The translations under genes and the position numbers were made by a program. This document shows, piece by piece, positions 47,047-55,089 of a stretch of DNA of 64,000 nt. Within the stretch, counting starts at the first letter, position 1. Each line of letters begins with the position of its first letter. Location of the stretch: contig NZ_JACJPI010000084.1 in the NCBI RefSeq assembly GCF_014695975.1, positions 169,394-233,393 of the forward strand, given 5' to 3'. This DNA is from Leptolyngbya sp. FACHB-321. GTDB taxonomy: Bacteria > Cyanobacteriota > Cyanobacteriia > Leptolyngbyales > Leptolyngbyaceae. The notes beneath the pieces were generated by a model. The model worked only from the letters and a program-made list of their open reading frames with translations, was not told where the DNA came from and did not search any database.

Positions 47047-47496
47047 CTACCATTTCTTGTAGGGTAAGAACTTGCCGTTCATGGTGATGACGACCCGATC
47101 GCCCTTAGGGTCAGCTTCTTTTTCAATGTTCATAGTGAAGTCGATCGCGCTCATAATGCCATCGCCAAATTTTTCGTGAATAACTTCTTTGATGGGCATT
47201 CCATATACCTGCATGATTTCATAGAAGCGGTAGACCAGCGGATCGGTGGGAACGATTGGACCCAGCCCTTTCACAGATGAAGCGGTTAATTCGGGCACCA
47301 AATCGTTATTTAGTCCTAACGCCTGAAGTAGTTTGCTGGCTTCATCCTCAGAGGCACTTGCCTGCCGATAGATTAGAGCCGCAATCCAAACTTCATCACG
47401 ACCGAGTGCTTGTTCTAAATCAGTAAAGGTCACTCCTTTAGCCTTTTTGGCTGCCAAAAGCTTCTCGGTAATGGTGGAAATTTCAGTATTTGACAT
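47047..47496 (-). CDS. cynS: Cyanate hydratase (cyanase)
   Basis: 149 aa, the family's usual length. The N-terminal helical domain ([38 protein letters not shown]) is followed by the catalytic core with the Arg/Glu/Ser set in [12 protein letters not shown] and DGIMSAIDF. It converts cyanate and bicarbonate to ammonium and CO2. AAGGAG lies just before the ATG. It is the last gene of the minus-strand nitrogen cluster, 124 bp after the formamidase gene. Confidence 0.96.
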   Translation of the reverse strand: MSNTEISTITEKLLAAKKAKGVTFTDLEQALGRDEVWIAALIYRQASASEDEASKLLQALGLNNDLVPELTASSVKGLGPIVPTDPLVYRFYEIMQVYGMPIKEVIHEKFGDGIMSAIDFTMNIEKEADPKGDRVVITMNGKFLPYKKW

Positions 47497-47620
47497 GAGT
47501 GCTCCTTAAATGGGTTCGATGGGTTCAGGAAAACTTAGAACGTATCTGGCAGTGAAAACCGCAATCATTGTAGTTTGTGAAACTGCATTTGTGGAACCAG
47601 GCATTATAACAGGGTCGGCT

Positions 47621-48592
47621 CTACATTTCTAAAAGCCTTATCTGCGGTGGCAAGAGCACTCTGGGGAATAAGCCATGTACACCCTTTTGAGGGCTGTTAA
47701 CAACCTGAGTGATACGGAAATTAGCAGCAAGGCTACAGAGACAATAGGCTTCAGTTTCAGTAATGCCAGCCAGTTTTGATAGCACGTCTACCATGCTGTG
47801 CAGTGCGGCTTGAAACGCATCGTCTAACGTTTCCGCAAAGCCAGTAGTGAGAATGTCTGAGGGCGTTTCGGCGATCGGGCTAGACAGCGGCATATTTTTG
47901 CGTAAGGTCAACTCGATCGTGCCATTCATTGAGGTCTCGATCGCGGTGCCACAAACTTCCCCGTCACCCTGAGCGGCGTGACCATCACCAATGGAAAACA
48001 AGGCTCCTGGCAAAAAAACAGGCAGGAAGAGACGTGAACCAGCTTGCAGTTCTGGGTTATCAATATTGCCCCCATACGCACCAGGTGGAATGGAATTGCG
48101 TGTACCTGCCGTCGCTACACCCAAAATGCCAAAAAAGGGACGAATAGGGATTTTGATGCCGCTGCCCTCTGGAAATTCGGCGGTGCCGTTCTCAAGATCA
48201 AGGTGGATAAACCGCAAGTGTCCCTCACCAAAGCGGTCAGTTAATGCGCCCCAGCCCGGACGAATGGCATTGAATCCGATCGATAAGCGGGGAGTGACCG
48301 AGTGAAGCTTCACTTCGAGGACATCTCCTGGTTCAGCACCCTCAACCCAAATGGGTCCTGTTAACAAGTGAGGACCACCACCAACCCGTCGCTCGGCTGC
48401 TAAATGCTGACAAATATCTAAAAACTCTGGCGGCACAAAGGCTGGTGGAGCCTGATCGTAAATGTTCAACCCTGAAAAGGTTTCAACCGCGATCGTATCT
48501 CCAGAATGAACGGTAAGAGCCGGTTTGAGGTCAGACGAAAAGCCACCAAAATGAACGGTCTCTTTTGTTGCCTTCAGGCTATGGTGCGCCAT
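47621..48592 (-). CDS. Acetamidase/formamidase family hydrolase
   Basis: 323 aa, FmdA/AmdA family. Recognised are HSGDTIAVETFSG, GPIWVEGAEPGDVLEVKL, GGNIDNPEL and the metal-site block GDGHAAQGDGEVCGTAIE with its His and Asp/Glu ligands. It hydrolyses formamide, acetamide or related short amides to ammonium and the acid. Together with cyanase, transporter genes and an NtcA site upstream it points to use of small organic nitrogen compounds. It lies 56 bp after the ridA stop. Confidence 0.92.
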   Translation of the reverse strand: MAHHSLKATKETVHFGGFSSDLKPALTVHSGDTIAVETFSGLNIYDQAPPAFVPPEFLDICQHLAAERRVGGGPHLLTGPIWVEGAEPGDVLEVKLHSVTPRLSIGFNAIRPGWGALTDRFGEGHLRFIHLDLENGTAEFPEGSGIKIPIRPFFGILGVATAGTRNSIPPGAYGGNIDNPELQAGSRLFLPVFLPGALFSIGDGHAAQGDGEVCGTAIETSMNGTIELTLRKNMPLSSPIAETPSDILTTGFAETLDDAFQAALHSMVDVLSKLAGITETEAYCLCSLAANFRITQVVNSPQKGVHGLFPRVLLPPQIRLLEM

Positions 48593-48648
48593 ACATCACC
48601 CACTATTTGTGATCGAAACGGTTTGGCTTGCCTCTCAGCTTGCATAAT

Positions 48649-49035
48649 TTAATCGCCACAGTAAACAATCAAATCAATTTCCACATCACCTAGACCAGCC
48701 AACCCCAATACGCCAACGGTTGTTCGACCGGGTAGCCGCCCCGGTGTGCAGTAGGAGGCGTAAATCTCATTCACCACCGCATAGTCTCGAAAGTCTGTGA
48801 TGAAGATGCGAGCCATGACAACCTTATTGAAATCGGTGCCTGCATGGTGAAGCACCAGTTGTAGATTCTCCATCACCCGCTGCGTTTGTTCAGCGATCGA
48901 GCCTCGAACGACTTCGCCCGTGTTAGGGTCTTCTGCCAATTGACCCGTGACAAACAAAAAGTCCCCAGCCCTCACTGCATGGGAATACGGGGCAACAGGG
49001 GGCAGCGTATCCGGTAACGTAATGTACTCCAGCAC
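48649..49035 (-). CDS. RidA/YjgF family imine deaminase
   Basis: 128 aa from a GTG at 49035, preceded by GGAG. This start gives the normal RidA N-terminus, with APYSHAV at position 15; a TTG at 49053 would add six residues and overlap the ABC ATPase gene. The trimeric-barrel motifs VTGQL, VRGSIAEQTQRVMENL and GRTTVGVLGLAG contain the conserved active-site arginine. It releases ammonium from reactive enamine/imine intermediates such as 2-aminoacrylate. Placement between the transporter and amidase genes suggests it clears an imine made during the pathway. Confidence 0.9.
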   Translation of the reverse strand: MLEYITLPDTLPPVAPYSHAVRAGDFLFVTGQLAEDPNTGEVVRGSIAEQTQRVMENLQLVLHHAGTDFNKVVMARIFITDFRDYAVVNEIYASYCTPGRLPGRTTVGVLGLAGLGDVEIDLIVYCGD

Positions 49036-49039
49036 AGTG

Positions 49040-49855
49040 TTAAACCACTCCAATACGAATATAACGATCTAAAAATTGGCGCGCGCGTTGCGTTTGCGGT
49101 TGTTTGAAGAAGATTTTTGGATCGCTGCTCTCGACAATTTCGCCCTCATCCAAGAAGACGACTCGACTGGCAACCTCTGCCGCAAATTTCATTTCATGGG
49201 TAGCAATAATCATGGTCATGCCGTCCTGCGCTAGCGATCGCATGACTGCCAGCACTTCGCCCACCAGCTCTGGATCGAGCGAACTGGTAGGTTCGTCAAA
49301 CAGAATCACGTCTGACTTCATAGCCAGTGCACGCGCGATCGCTACCCGCTGCTTTTGTCCTCCCGACAAGCGAGAGGGGTACGCATCTCGCTTGTTGAGT
49401 AACCCCACTTTTGCCAAAAGTTGCTCTGCTTCGGCAATTACCTCATTTTTCGGTCGCTTTTGTACATGCACAGGCGCTTCGATAATATTCTGCAACACTG
49501 TCAGGTGAGACCACAGGTTAAAGTGCTGAAACACCATACTTACTTGTGTTCTCAGCGTCGCCAATTGGGCTTCTGACATGGGACGATCGCGTCCTCCACG
49601 GTGGTGGTAGCCCATGCGAGTACCGTGCAGCAGCACTGTTCCCACATCGGGTCGTTCTAGCCAGTTGATACAGCGTAGGAGTGTCGATTTGCCAGAACCG
49701 CTAGGTCCCAATAAGCAAACGATTTCAGACGGCATGACCGTGAGGTCGATCGCGTTGAGTACCCGCTGCTGACCAAAGGTTTTGGTTAGCCCTGTAACCT
49801 GAACGGCTGGTACTACCGTCGTTGGAGTATTGATCATTGCATCAGTACCGAGCAT
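49040..49855 (-). CDS. Polar amino-acid-type ABC transporter ATPase (GlnQ/HisP family)
   Basis: 271 aa from the ATG at 49855, preceded by AAGGA; an in-frame ATG at 49876 would lengthen it by seven residues. Walker A GPSGSGKST, Q-loop MVFQHFNLW, signature RLSGGQKQRVAIARALA, Walker B VILFDEPTSSLDPE and H-loop IIATHEM are all intact. It powers uptake through the two permeases encoded upstream. It overlaps the preceding permease gene by 14 bp, so translation is coupled. Confidence 0.93.
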   Translation of the reverse strand: MLGTDAMINTPTTVVPAVQVTGLTKTFGQQRVLNAIDLTVMPSEIVCLLGPSGSGKSTLLRCINWLERPDVGTVLLHGTRMGYHHRGGRDRPMSEAQLATLRTQVSMVFQHFNLWSHLTVLQNIIEAPVHVQKRPKNEVIAEAEQLLAKVGLLNKRDAYPSRLSGGQKQRVAIARALAMKSDVILFDEPTSSLDPELVGEVLAVMRSLAQDGMTMIIATHEMKFAAEVASRVVFLDEGEIVESSDPKIFFKQPQTQRARQFLDRYIRIGVV

Positions 49856-50504
49856 AGAGATTCCTTGCGAACTCAAGCCGCTTTACGCCAGATTCAGCCA
49901 CTAAGCATACAGCCCAGTACAATAGTGCCGCTGTAATGAAAGACTCAAATGGCACAAAGGCATCGGACTGAACTGCTTTCGCGGTGAAGGTCAACTCTGG
50001 CACAGTGATAATAGCCAGGAAGGACGAATCCCGAATGAGTTGGATGAGTTGATTACCAAGTACCGGAGCCGCTGTGACAAGCACCTGCGGCAAAATGATG
50101 CGACGGAGCAGCTTAAACCCAGTAAATCCACACGATCGCGCCGCTTCCGTCTGTCCACGTGGCAGATTTACCCAGGCTGCCCGCAAAATTTCGGCAACAT
50201 AAGCTGCGTTGTAAAGCGCGGTAACAAGTACGGCTGTTTGCCAACTGTCTAGCGTGACCCCTAATGAGGGTAAGCCGTAGTATACCAGGTACGCCAGCAT
50301 TAAAAAGGGGATGGCTCGCGCACCTTCAACCAGGGCTTTGGCTGGCAAGCGGACAAACTTTGCACGGGATACCAGCGGCAACACAAGCACAATGCCCAGC
50401 AGAAAGGCGATCGCGGTGCCGACAACGCAGATCCATACGGTATTCCATAACCCCGTTGCAAAGGCAGGAGCCTGCTCCCAAATGACATCAAACCGTAAGT
50501 TCAT
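49842..50504 (-). CDS. Polar amino-acid-type ABC transporter permease (HisM-like)
   Basis: 220 aa, about five transmembrane helices. The EAA-type loop EAARSCGFTGFKLLRRIILPQ contacts the ATPase. FLMLAYLVYYGLPSLG and YNAAYVAEILRAAW are family signatures. It pairs with the second permease to form the channel. It overlaps the ATPase gene by 14 bp and follows the other permease by 9 bp. Confidence 0.92.
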   Translation of the reverse strand: MNLRFDVIWEQAPAFATGLWNTVWICVVGTAIAFLLGIVLVLPLVSRAKFVRLPAKALVEGARAIPFLMLAYLVYYGLPSLGVTLDSWQTAVLVTALYNAAYVAEILRAAWVNLPRGQTEAARSCGFTGFKLLRRIILPQVLVTAAPVLGNQLIQLIRDSSFLAIITVPELTFTAKAVQSDAFVPFESFITAALLYWAVCLVAESGVKRLEFARNLYARY

Positions 50505-50513
50505 AGCAGCAGG

Positions 50514-51155
50514 TTACACCAGTTCATAGCTTTGATGCAGCCGCAGTGTCAGCAAACGGCTGAGAAGAGAGACGGCTACCAGGACTAGAATGTACATCCC
50601 CATACCGATCGCAATGGTGGAAAGCGGTTCATAGTTGCTGGCAGCTAATTTGCTTGCACGTCGGGTTAAGTCATCAATGCCAATAATCCCGATCGCAGGA
50701 CTCGCTTTGATAAGCAGCGTCGCTTCATTAGTGAGATCGGGAATGCTGGCACGCCAAATTTGCGGCAGGGTAATCCGCCAAAATGCCTGCATAGATGTCA
50801 TGCCAACCGCTTTTGCTGCATCCAACTGTTCGATTGGAAAGTTAAGCATTGCCGATCGCCAAATCTCGCTATTAAACGTAGAGGTATTGAGTGCCAGCGC
50901 AATGACCCCAGCCACAGGTGGATCAAGATTAATACCCGTGACGGGCAACCCAAAGTAAAACAGCATCACTAGCAATGGCAGCGGCAAACTTCGCAGAAAA
51001 CTGACATAAACTGCAAGTATGGGTGCGAGAACCGGAATCCGGTTGACTCGCACGATCGCAATGCTTAAACTCAACGGCATACCCAAGACCCAGGCGAAGC
51101 AGGAGAAACTGAAGGTGATCAGTGCTCCACCTAAAAAATAAGGAATGTTTTCCAT
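50514..51155 (-). CDS. Polar amino-acid-type ABC transporter permease (HisQ-like)
   Basis: 213 aa from the ATG at 51155 (MENIPYFLGGALITFSF). The frame stays open to 51362, but that 69-residue extension is cysteine-rich and unlike any permease. Family blocks are FLRSLPLPLLVMLFYFGLP, NTSTFNSEIWRSAMLNFP and the EAA loop AKAVGMTSMQAFWRITLPQ. It forms a heteromeric channel with the HisM-like permease. Confidence 0.92.
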   Translation of the reverse strand: MENIPYFLGGALITFSFSCFAWVLGMPLSLSIAIVRVNRIPVLAPILAVYVSFLRSLPLPLLVMLFYFGLPVTGINLDPPVAGVIALALNTSTFNSEIWRSAMLNFPIEQLDAAKAVGMTSMQAFWRITLPQIWRASIPDLTNEATLLIKASPAIGIIGIDDLTRRASKLAASNYEPLSTIAIGMGMYILVLVAVSLLSRLLTLRLHQSYELV

Positions 51156-51489
51156 GATGGAACTCTGATGTGCGATGGAAGGTTGATGGAAAGGGTGGCG
51201 ACAGCAAAGGAATAAGAGTTTAATACCAATGCAAAACGTGCTGACTACAGAGTTCCCCAGTGTGTAACAAGGGCAATGTATTAAGTACCTTGCATCTGCC
51301 CTTTCTCGTACGCTCACCGTAAGGCTACCGTATACACAGAAGTCTTTTGCTTTCGCATCCACATGATTGATCCTGCCTCCCCCTTCTAAGAGGAAGTGGA
51401 AGACCTCTTAAAGAGATTGAAGGGAATCAGGTCGAGTTTAAGCCTCTAACCCAACGTGTATCAGCCTCCAGGCTATTGAATCCACAACC
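51156..51489. other. Intercistronic region between binding-protein and permease genes
   Basis: 334 bp inside the operon. It contains a 7-bp-stem hairpin (TAAGAGG/CCTCTTA, 51387-51410) with a 10-nt loop. Such a structure just after a binding-protein gene can protect its mRNA or reduce downstream expression, fitting the higher need for the binding protein. Confidence 0.4.
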
Positions 51490-52359
51490 TTAAGCAGGTG
51501 GAATAACGGGCGTATCGGGCAAATCAAAGGTTACTTTCAGCCATTTTTCCTGCAACGCTTTCATTTCACCACTTGCTTTCACCTTTGCCAAACCATCGTT
51601 CAAGACATCCAGCATTGCTTTATTGCCTTTTTTCACTGCCCAAGATGCATAAACCTTAGGACCAACCTGTCCACCAATTTCGTATAAGTCGGGCTTTTCG
51701 CTTACCAACCGCTTAAGCGCCACAATATTGTTGAAAACAAGATCAACTCGTTTATTGAGCAAATCTTGATAGGCTTCTGCAAAAGCACTGTACTCTTTGA
51801 CATTGCCGACCTTCAAACCCATTTTTTCCAACTCAGGTTCGGCATGGCTTTTCAGCACTGCTGCCGTAATGCCCCCCTGCTGTACCGCGATCGTCTTACC
51901 AGCGAAGTCTTTGGTGCTTTTGATGGTGGTATCACCTTTACGGATCAGAAAGAAGTTGGTTAATTCTGTAATTGGCATTGTAAAGTCAACAACTTCAGCC
52001 CGTTTCGCTGTAATCCCGATCGCTGAATTGCTGGCAGTATATTTGTTTGAAGCAATGCCTGCCAAAATGCCCTGAAACGGCAAAATTTCTTGCTTGATTT
52101 TGAGTGACTTTTCTTTTGCAATCAGATCCAATAAAGCTTGGTTATAACCGACGTGCTGACCGTTCTCTAAAAAGTCAAACGGTGGATAGTCATCTTCAGT
52201 TGCCACGGTAATTTCGCTGGACATCCCCGCCGCAGACGGTGAATTACTGACTTCTGGCGCTTTACCACAAGATACTATGACCAGGCAGGTCACTAACATT
52301 AGTGAAACCCAGCTCAAAAAGCCCCGGCGTTGAAATATCCCTCTCCAGCGATCGCTCAC
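51490..52359 (-). CDS. Amino-acid-type ABC substrate-binding lipoprotein
   Basis: 289 aa from a GTG start. The signal peptide ends at a lipobox (LVIVSCGK), so it is a lipid-anchored solute-binding protein. The SBP_bac_3 family core includes EITVATEDDYPPFDFLENGQHVGYN, NSAIGITAKRAEVVDFTMPI and TIAVQQGGIT. Ligand cannot be read from sequence; family members bind polar amino acids, opines and related small molecules. It is the first gene of the minus-strand nitrogen cluster, 61 bp from an NtcA site. Confidence 0.93.
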   Translation of the reverse strand: MSDRWRGIFQRRGFLSWVSLMLVTCLVIVSCGKAPEVSNSPSAAGMSSEITVATEDDYPPFDFLENGQHVGYNQALLDLIAKEKSLKIKQEILPFQGILAGIASNKYTASNSAIGITAKRAEVVDFTMPITELTNFFLIRKGDTTIKSTKDFAGKTIAVQQGGITAAVLKSHAEPELEKMGLKVGNVKEYSAFAEAYQDLLNKRVDLVFNNIVALKRLVSEKPDLYEIGGQVGPKVYASWAVKKGNKAMLDVLNDGLAKVKASGEMKALQEKWLKVTFDLPDTPVIPPA

Positions 52360-52820
52360 GATTACAACTCTCTTGCAACGAATGTAATCTCGTTAAACAA
52401 TGAAGACCTGGTTTAATCTGTAGTCTGAACTACATTCACGGTCTTTAACGTCCGAAACGATCTAAGTAAGCACTATTTAGTCAAAGAATATTGTTGCTCA
52501 AGTTGAAGCGGATTGAGCAAAGGTTGGGGCTGGAGGAGGGGGGAGCAGAAAACAGTAAGGGCGATCGTAACCGCTAGCAGGATGTTACAGACAACAGCAA
52601 CAATATAACCGCATTACCTCTGATGCTGGCACTAGCCCGATCAACAACAATAACGATGCCATCTTGCTGTAGCGAAAGACATATCGGATACTGCTCCTAA
52701 ATCTACTTAGTGATGGCAACTAGTTGCGAACTAAAATTGCTTTGGTCACTTACCGCTTTCCATCACTCAATAACTCATCGCATTGCATAGCAGGGAGTAC
52801 GATCGCTCCACCGCAAACGT
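52360..52820. other. Intergenic region upstream of the nitrogen operon
   Basis: 461 bp. It contains the NtcA site with its -10; the remainder (52450-52820) has no gene or recognised repeat. Confidence 0.6.
52420..52433. promoter_or_regulatory. NtcA-binding site (GTA-N8-TAC)
   Basis: GTAGTCTGAACTAC is a perfect match to the NtcA consensus. Read toward the operon (minus strand), TTTAAC, a four-of-six match to a -10, begins exactly 22 bp after the site (52392-52397). This is the class II NtcA-activated promoter layout. The first gene starts 61 bp from the site. Confidence 0.8.
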
Positions 52821-53339
52821 CTATTCTTGAAGTCTCTGTGCTTTGTAAACGGTTGGAATTGCTATCGTCATTAACATCACCAGGTTTGCCATCCAAAATA
52901 GTACAACACAAACAAAGCCCACTAATGCCAACGGGGATAATGATAATCGAGTGAATCCATCTAGTAATTGCCACAATCGAAAAGCGGTGTAACAAAAACC
53001 AATCGGCACTACGGTACTAGGGACTAACCACTGACTGAATATCCGCTCGGAGATTAGCTGCACAGCAACAACTAATAGGTAACTCCCCCAGAACGTTAAT
53101 GAGGAAGATTGTTTCCAGCTCTGAAAGCATAGGGCAATTGGTAATAAAACCCCAGCCACTAAAGCCAATTTGACCCACCACCTTAGAAATGACCATTGCT
53201 GTTCACTAAAGCCAATTTCGGCTAAAAAGGGGAGACGCTGAGCTTTAACACCAAAGCCGTAGCCGATCGCTAAACTAGTTGTAAACAGCATAAAAAGTGT
53301 AATAACTAGTCCGTTATCAACTGTCATAACGCCCTCCAC
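52821..53339 (-). CDS. Multi-helix membrane protein of unknown function
   Basis: 172 aa with about four hydrophobic helices (for example LVITLFMLFTTSLAIGYGF and LALVGFVCVVLFWMANLVML) separated by short basic loops. It has no motif that would name a family. It points the same way as the nitrogen operon but lies upstream of the operon promoter and is probably an independent gene. Confidence 0.6.
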   Translation of the reverse strand: MEGVMTVDNGLVITLFMLFTTSLAIGYGFGVKAQRLPFLAEIGFSEQQWSFLRWWVKLALVAGVLLPIALCFQSWKQSSSLTFWGSYLLVVAVQLISERIFSQWLVPSTVVPIGFCYTAFRLWQLLDGFTRLSLSPLALVGFVCVVLFWMANLVMLMTIAIPTVYKAQRLQE

Positions 53340-53489
53340 ATCTAACTAACAGGTCTTTTCATCCCAGTGGTTGCAACTGCTGGCACAGAAACAAAATCTA
53401 CCTCTGCGGTTTAGGGTAAGTATAACTAAGTCTGCAAAGGCAGGCTTGGCTACAGTAGGCGTGGTTTCATGACATCTATTTCATAACAT

Positions 53490-53586
53490 TTAGCAGCCGA
53501 AGAGAACGTTAGGACAGACATCAACCTTGAAATCTCCTTTGACCAAGGGCTTCAATTCCTCCCTCATCCTTCATCCTTTTGCTATG
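53490..53586 (-). repeat. Dispersed MITE-like repeat, copy E
   Basis: 97 bp, reverse orientation. On the plus strand it starts TTAGCAGCCGAAGAGAACG and ends CCTTTTGCTAT. It shares the TTAGGACAGACATCAACCTT core with copy A. Confidence 0.8.
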
Positions 53587-53733
53587 GGACTTGCTTGAAA
53601 GCAACGTGCCCGTCGATCGCACGTATCGCCATGCGGTTAGTCAGGCATGACCTACCAACGCTTCTTTCCTTCCTCTAAAGAATCAACTCTATCCTCATAA
53701 AGGGGAAGCCGTAAGCAAGGGGAGCGTAATTTG

Positions 53734-53796
53734 CAGTATGTAAAGAGGGAGGTGGTATTACTTTGTAGTATGTAAAAAGGGTAGTGTGTAAAGAGG
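53734..53796 (+). repeat. Three direct 15-bp repeats upstream of the hydrolase gene
   Basis: CAGTATGTAAAGAGG (53734), TAGTATGTAAAAAGG (53766) and TAGTGTGTAAAGAGG (53782), consensus TAGTATGTAAARAGG. Spacing is 32 and 16 bp. Operator-like spacing is possible; no binding factor is known to me. Confidence 0.6.
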
Positions 53797-53891
53797 AAAT
53801 CGGTAGATAACGTTGCTTTAACAGAGCTTAACGCAATGATGTGCCACCCTATAAGCGTGTGCGGGCACTCTAAGGGAGCACTCAGAGCGAT

Positions 53892-55010
53892 ATGACTGTT
53901 ATGACATCACAAAGGACGACCCCCTTGACGCGCAGACGGTTTACTCAGCTTACGATGGCTGCCCTGGGGTTTTTCACGTCTTTGAGCGCCGATCACGTAC
54001 AAGCAATCTCTGGTTCCAAACTGTCGCTTGGACTAACTGGACTCAGACGACCCACAAACTTAGGTACAACGTTCAGTCAACTTCAATGCCACTACATGGG
54101 GTTGGACTATCGGGAGACATTTCGTGCAATTTGCTCTCTGGGGTTCAATCGCATTCGGCTGTGCAGCTACTGGCACGAAATTGAACCAGTTGAGAATGAG
54201 TTCGATTTCACGGCGCTAGATTGGTTGCTAGACGAAAGCCATCGACACGGCATTGAAGTTGTCTTAACTGTTGGGATGAAAGCGCCGCGTTGGCCCGAAT
54301 TTCACTTTCCTGATTGGCTTCATGCCCGCCACGATACATCAACGAACCAGGCAGCAGTGGATCTGAATCCTGCGATCGGCGATCGCGCTTTAAACTTCAC
54401 CCAAGCAGTCGTCAACCATGTCCGTAACGCGCCCAATCTGAACTATTGGCAAATTGAGAACGAACCGTTTACACGGTTAGAAATTACCGCTGGACGCTAT
54501 CTGAGCTACGAATTTGTGCAGCGCGAAACAGCCCTGGTTCGCTCCCTAGCAGCACCGAACCAAAAGCTCGTGATGACAACTGCTATTAGTTTGCCGGCTG
54601 CTGACTTGGCAGAGGACGATCGCGCCTTCCAAGAAAGTATCAACTTAGCCGATGCTGTGGGAATCAACGTTTACACCAAAGTTCCTGCCGGAGGCTCGCT
54701 CTCTTATCTGCAACCGCAGCCACCCTTCTGGCAAAAACTTAAGGAATGGCAGACGAATCTTGCTTATTACAAAAAAGAAGACTGGATCGCTGAAGCGCAG
54801 GCAGAACCGTGGGAACTGAACCAATTAGTTGCGATGGCAAAAGCAGAATACCCCAGCAGCACACCTATACGCACCAGTAAGTTGGTGAACTCACTGACTG
54901 ATTTAGGCTACGGCACCGTTATGCTATGGGGCTGCGAATATTGGTACTGGCAGAAGAAAAATAACCGCAACCTCTGGTGGTGGACAATGCAACAAATTAT
55001 TGAAGCGTAG
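53892..55010 (+). CDS. Tat-exported cellulase-like glycoside hydrolase (clan GH-A fold)
   Basis: 372 aa. The N-terminus has a twin-arginine signal (TRRRFTQL, residues 13-20) and a hydrophobic core ending near residue 38. The rest reads as a TIM barrel of clan GH-A type: FNRIRLCSYWHEIEPVEN, the NEP motif with likely acid/base E191 (WQIENEPF), VGINVYT and the WIAEAQAEPW segment, with E301 or E305 as nucleophile. The substrate is unknown; an envelope or sheath beta-glucan is plausible. It has a dedicated promoter region with three short direct repeats upstream. Confidence 0.8.
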   Translation: MTVMTSQRTTPLTRRRFTQLTMAALGFFTSLSADHVQAISGSKLSLGLTGLRRPTNLGTTFSQLQCHYMGLDYRETFRAICSLGFNRIRLCSYWHEIEPVENEFDFTALDWLLDESHRHGIEVVLTVGMKAPRWPEFHFPDWLHARHDTSTNQAAVDLNPAIGDRALNFTQAVVNHVRNAPNLNYWQIENEPFTRLEITAGRYLSYEFVQRETALVRSLAAPNQKLVMTTAISLPAADLAEDDRAFQESINLADAVGINVYTKVPAGGSLSYLQPQPPFWQKLKEWQTNLAYYKKEDWIAEAQAEPWELNQLVAMAKAEYPSSTPIRTSKLVNSLTDLGYGTVMLWGCEYWYWQKKNNRNLWWWTMQQIIEA

Positions 55011-55089
55011 GAGCGCGCGACAAACCTCTGAAGAGAACCAGGATACTTAATTCTCTTTATAAGCGCAGATAGGGCTTCGTCAGAGCCGC

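Larger units (their letters stand above)
53340..53891. other. Intergenic region with repeat copy E and a short direct-repeat array
   Basis: 552 bp. It holds repeat copy E (53490-53586) and three direct copies of a 15-bp motif (53734-53796) about 100 bp before the hydrolase gene. Confidence 0.55.

Noticed and set aside
51156..51362. N-terminal extension of the HisQ-like permease
   Set aside because: Cysteine-rich, unlike any permease; the normal family start MENIPYFLGGAL is at 51155.
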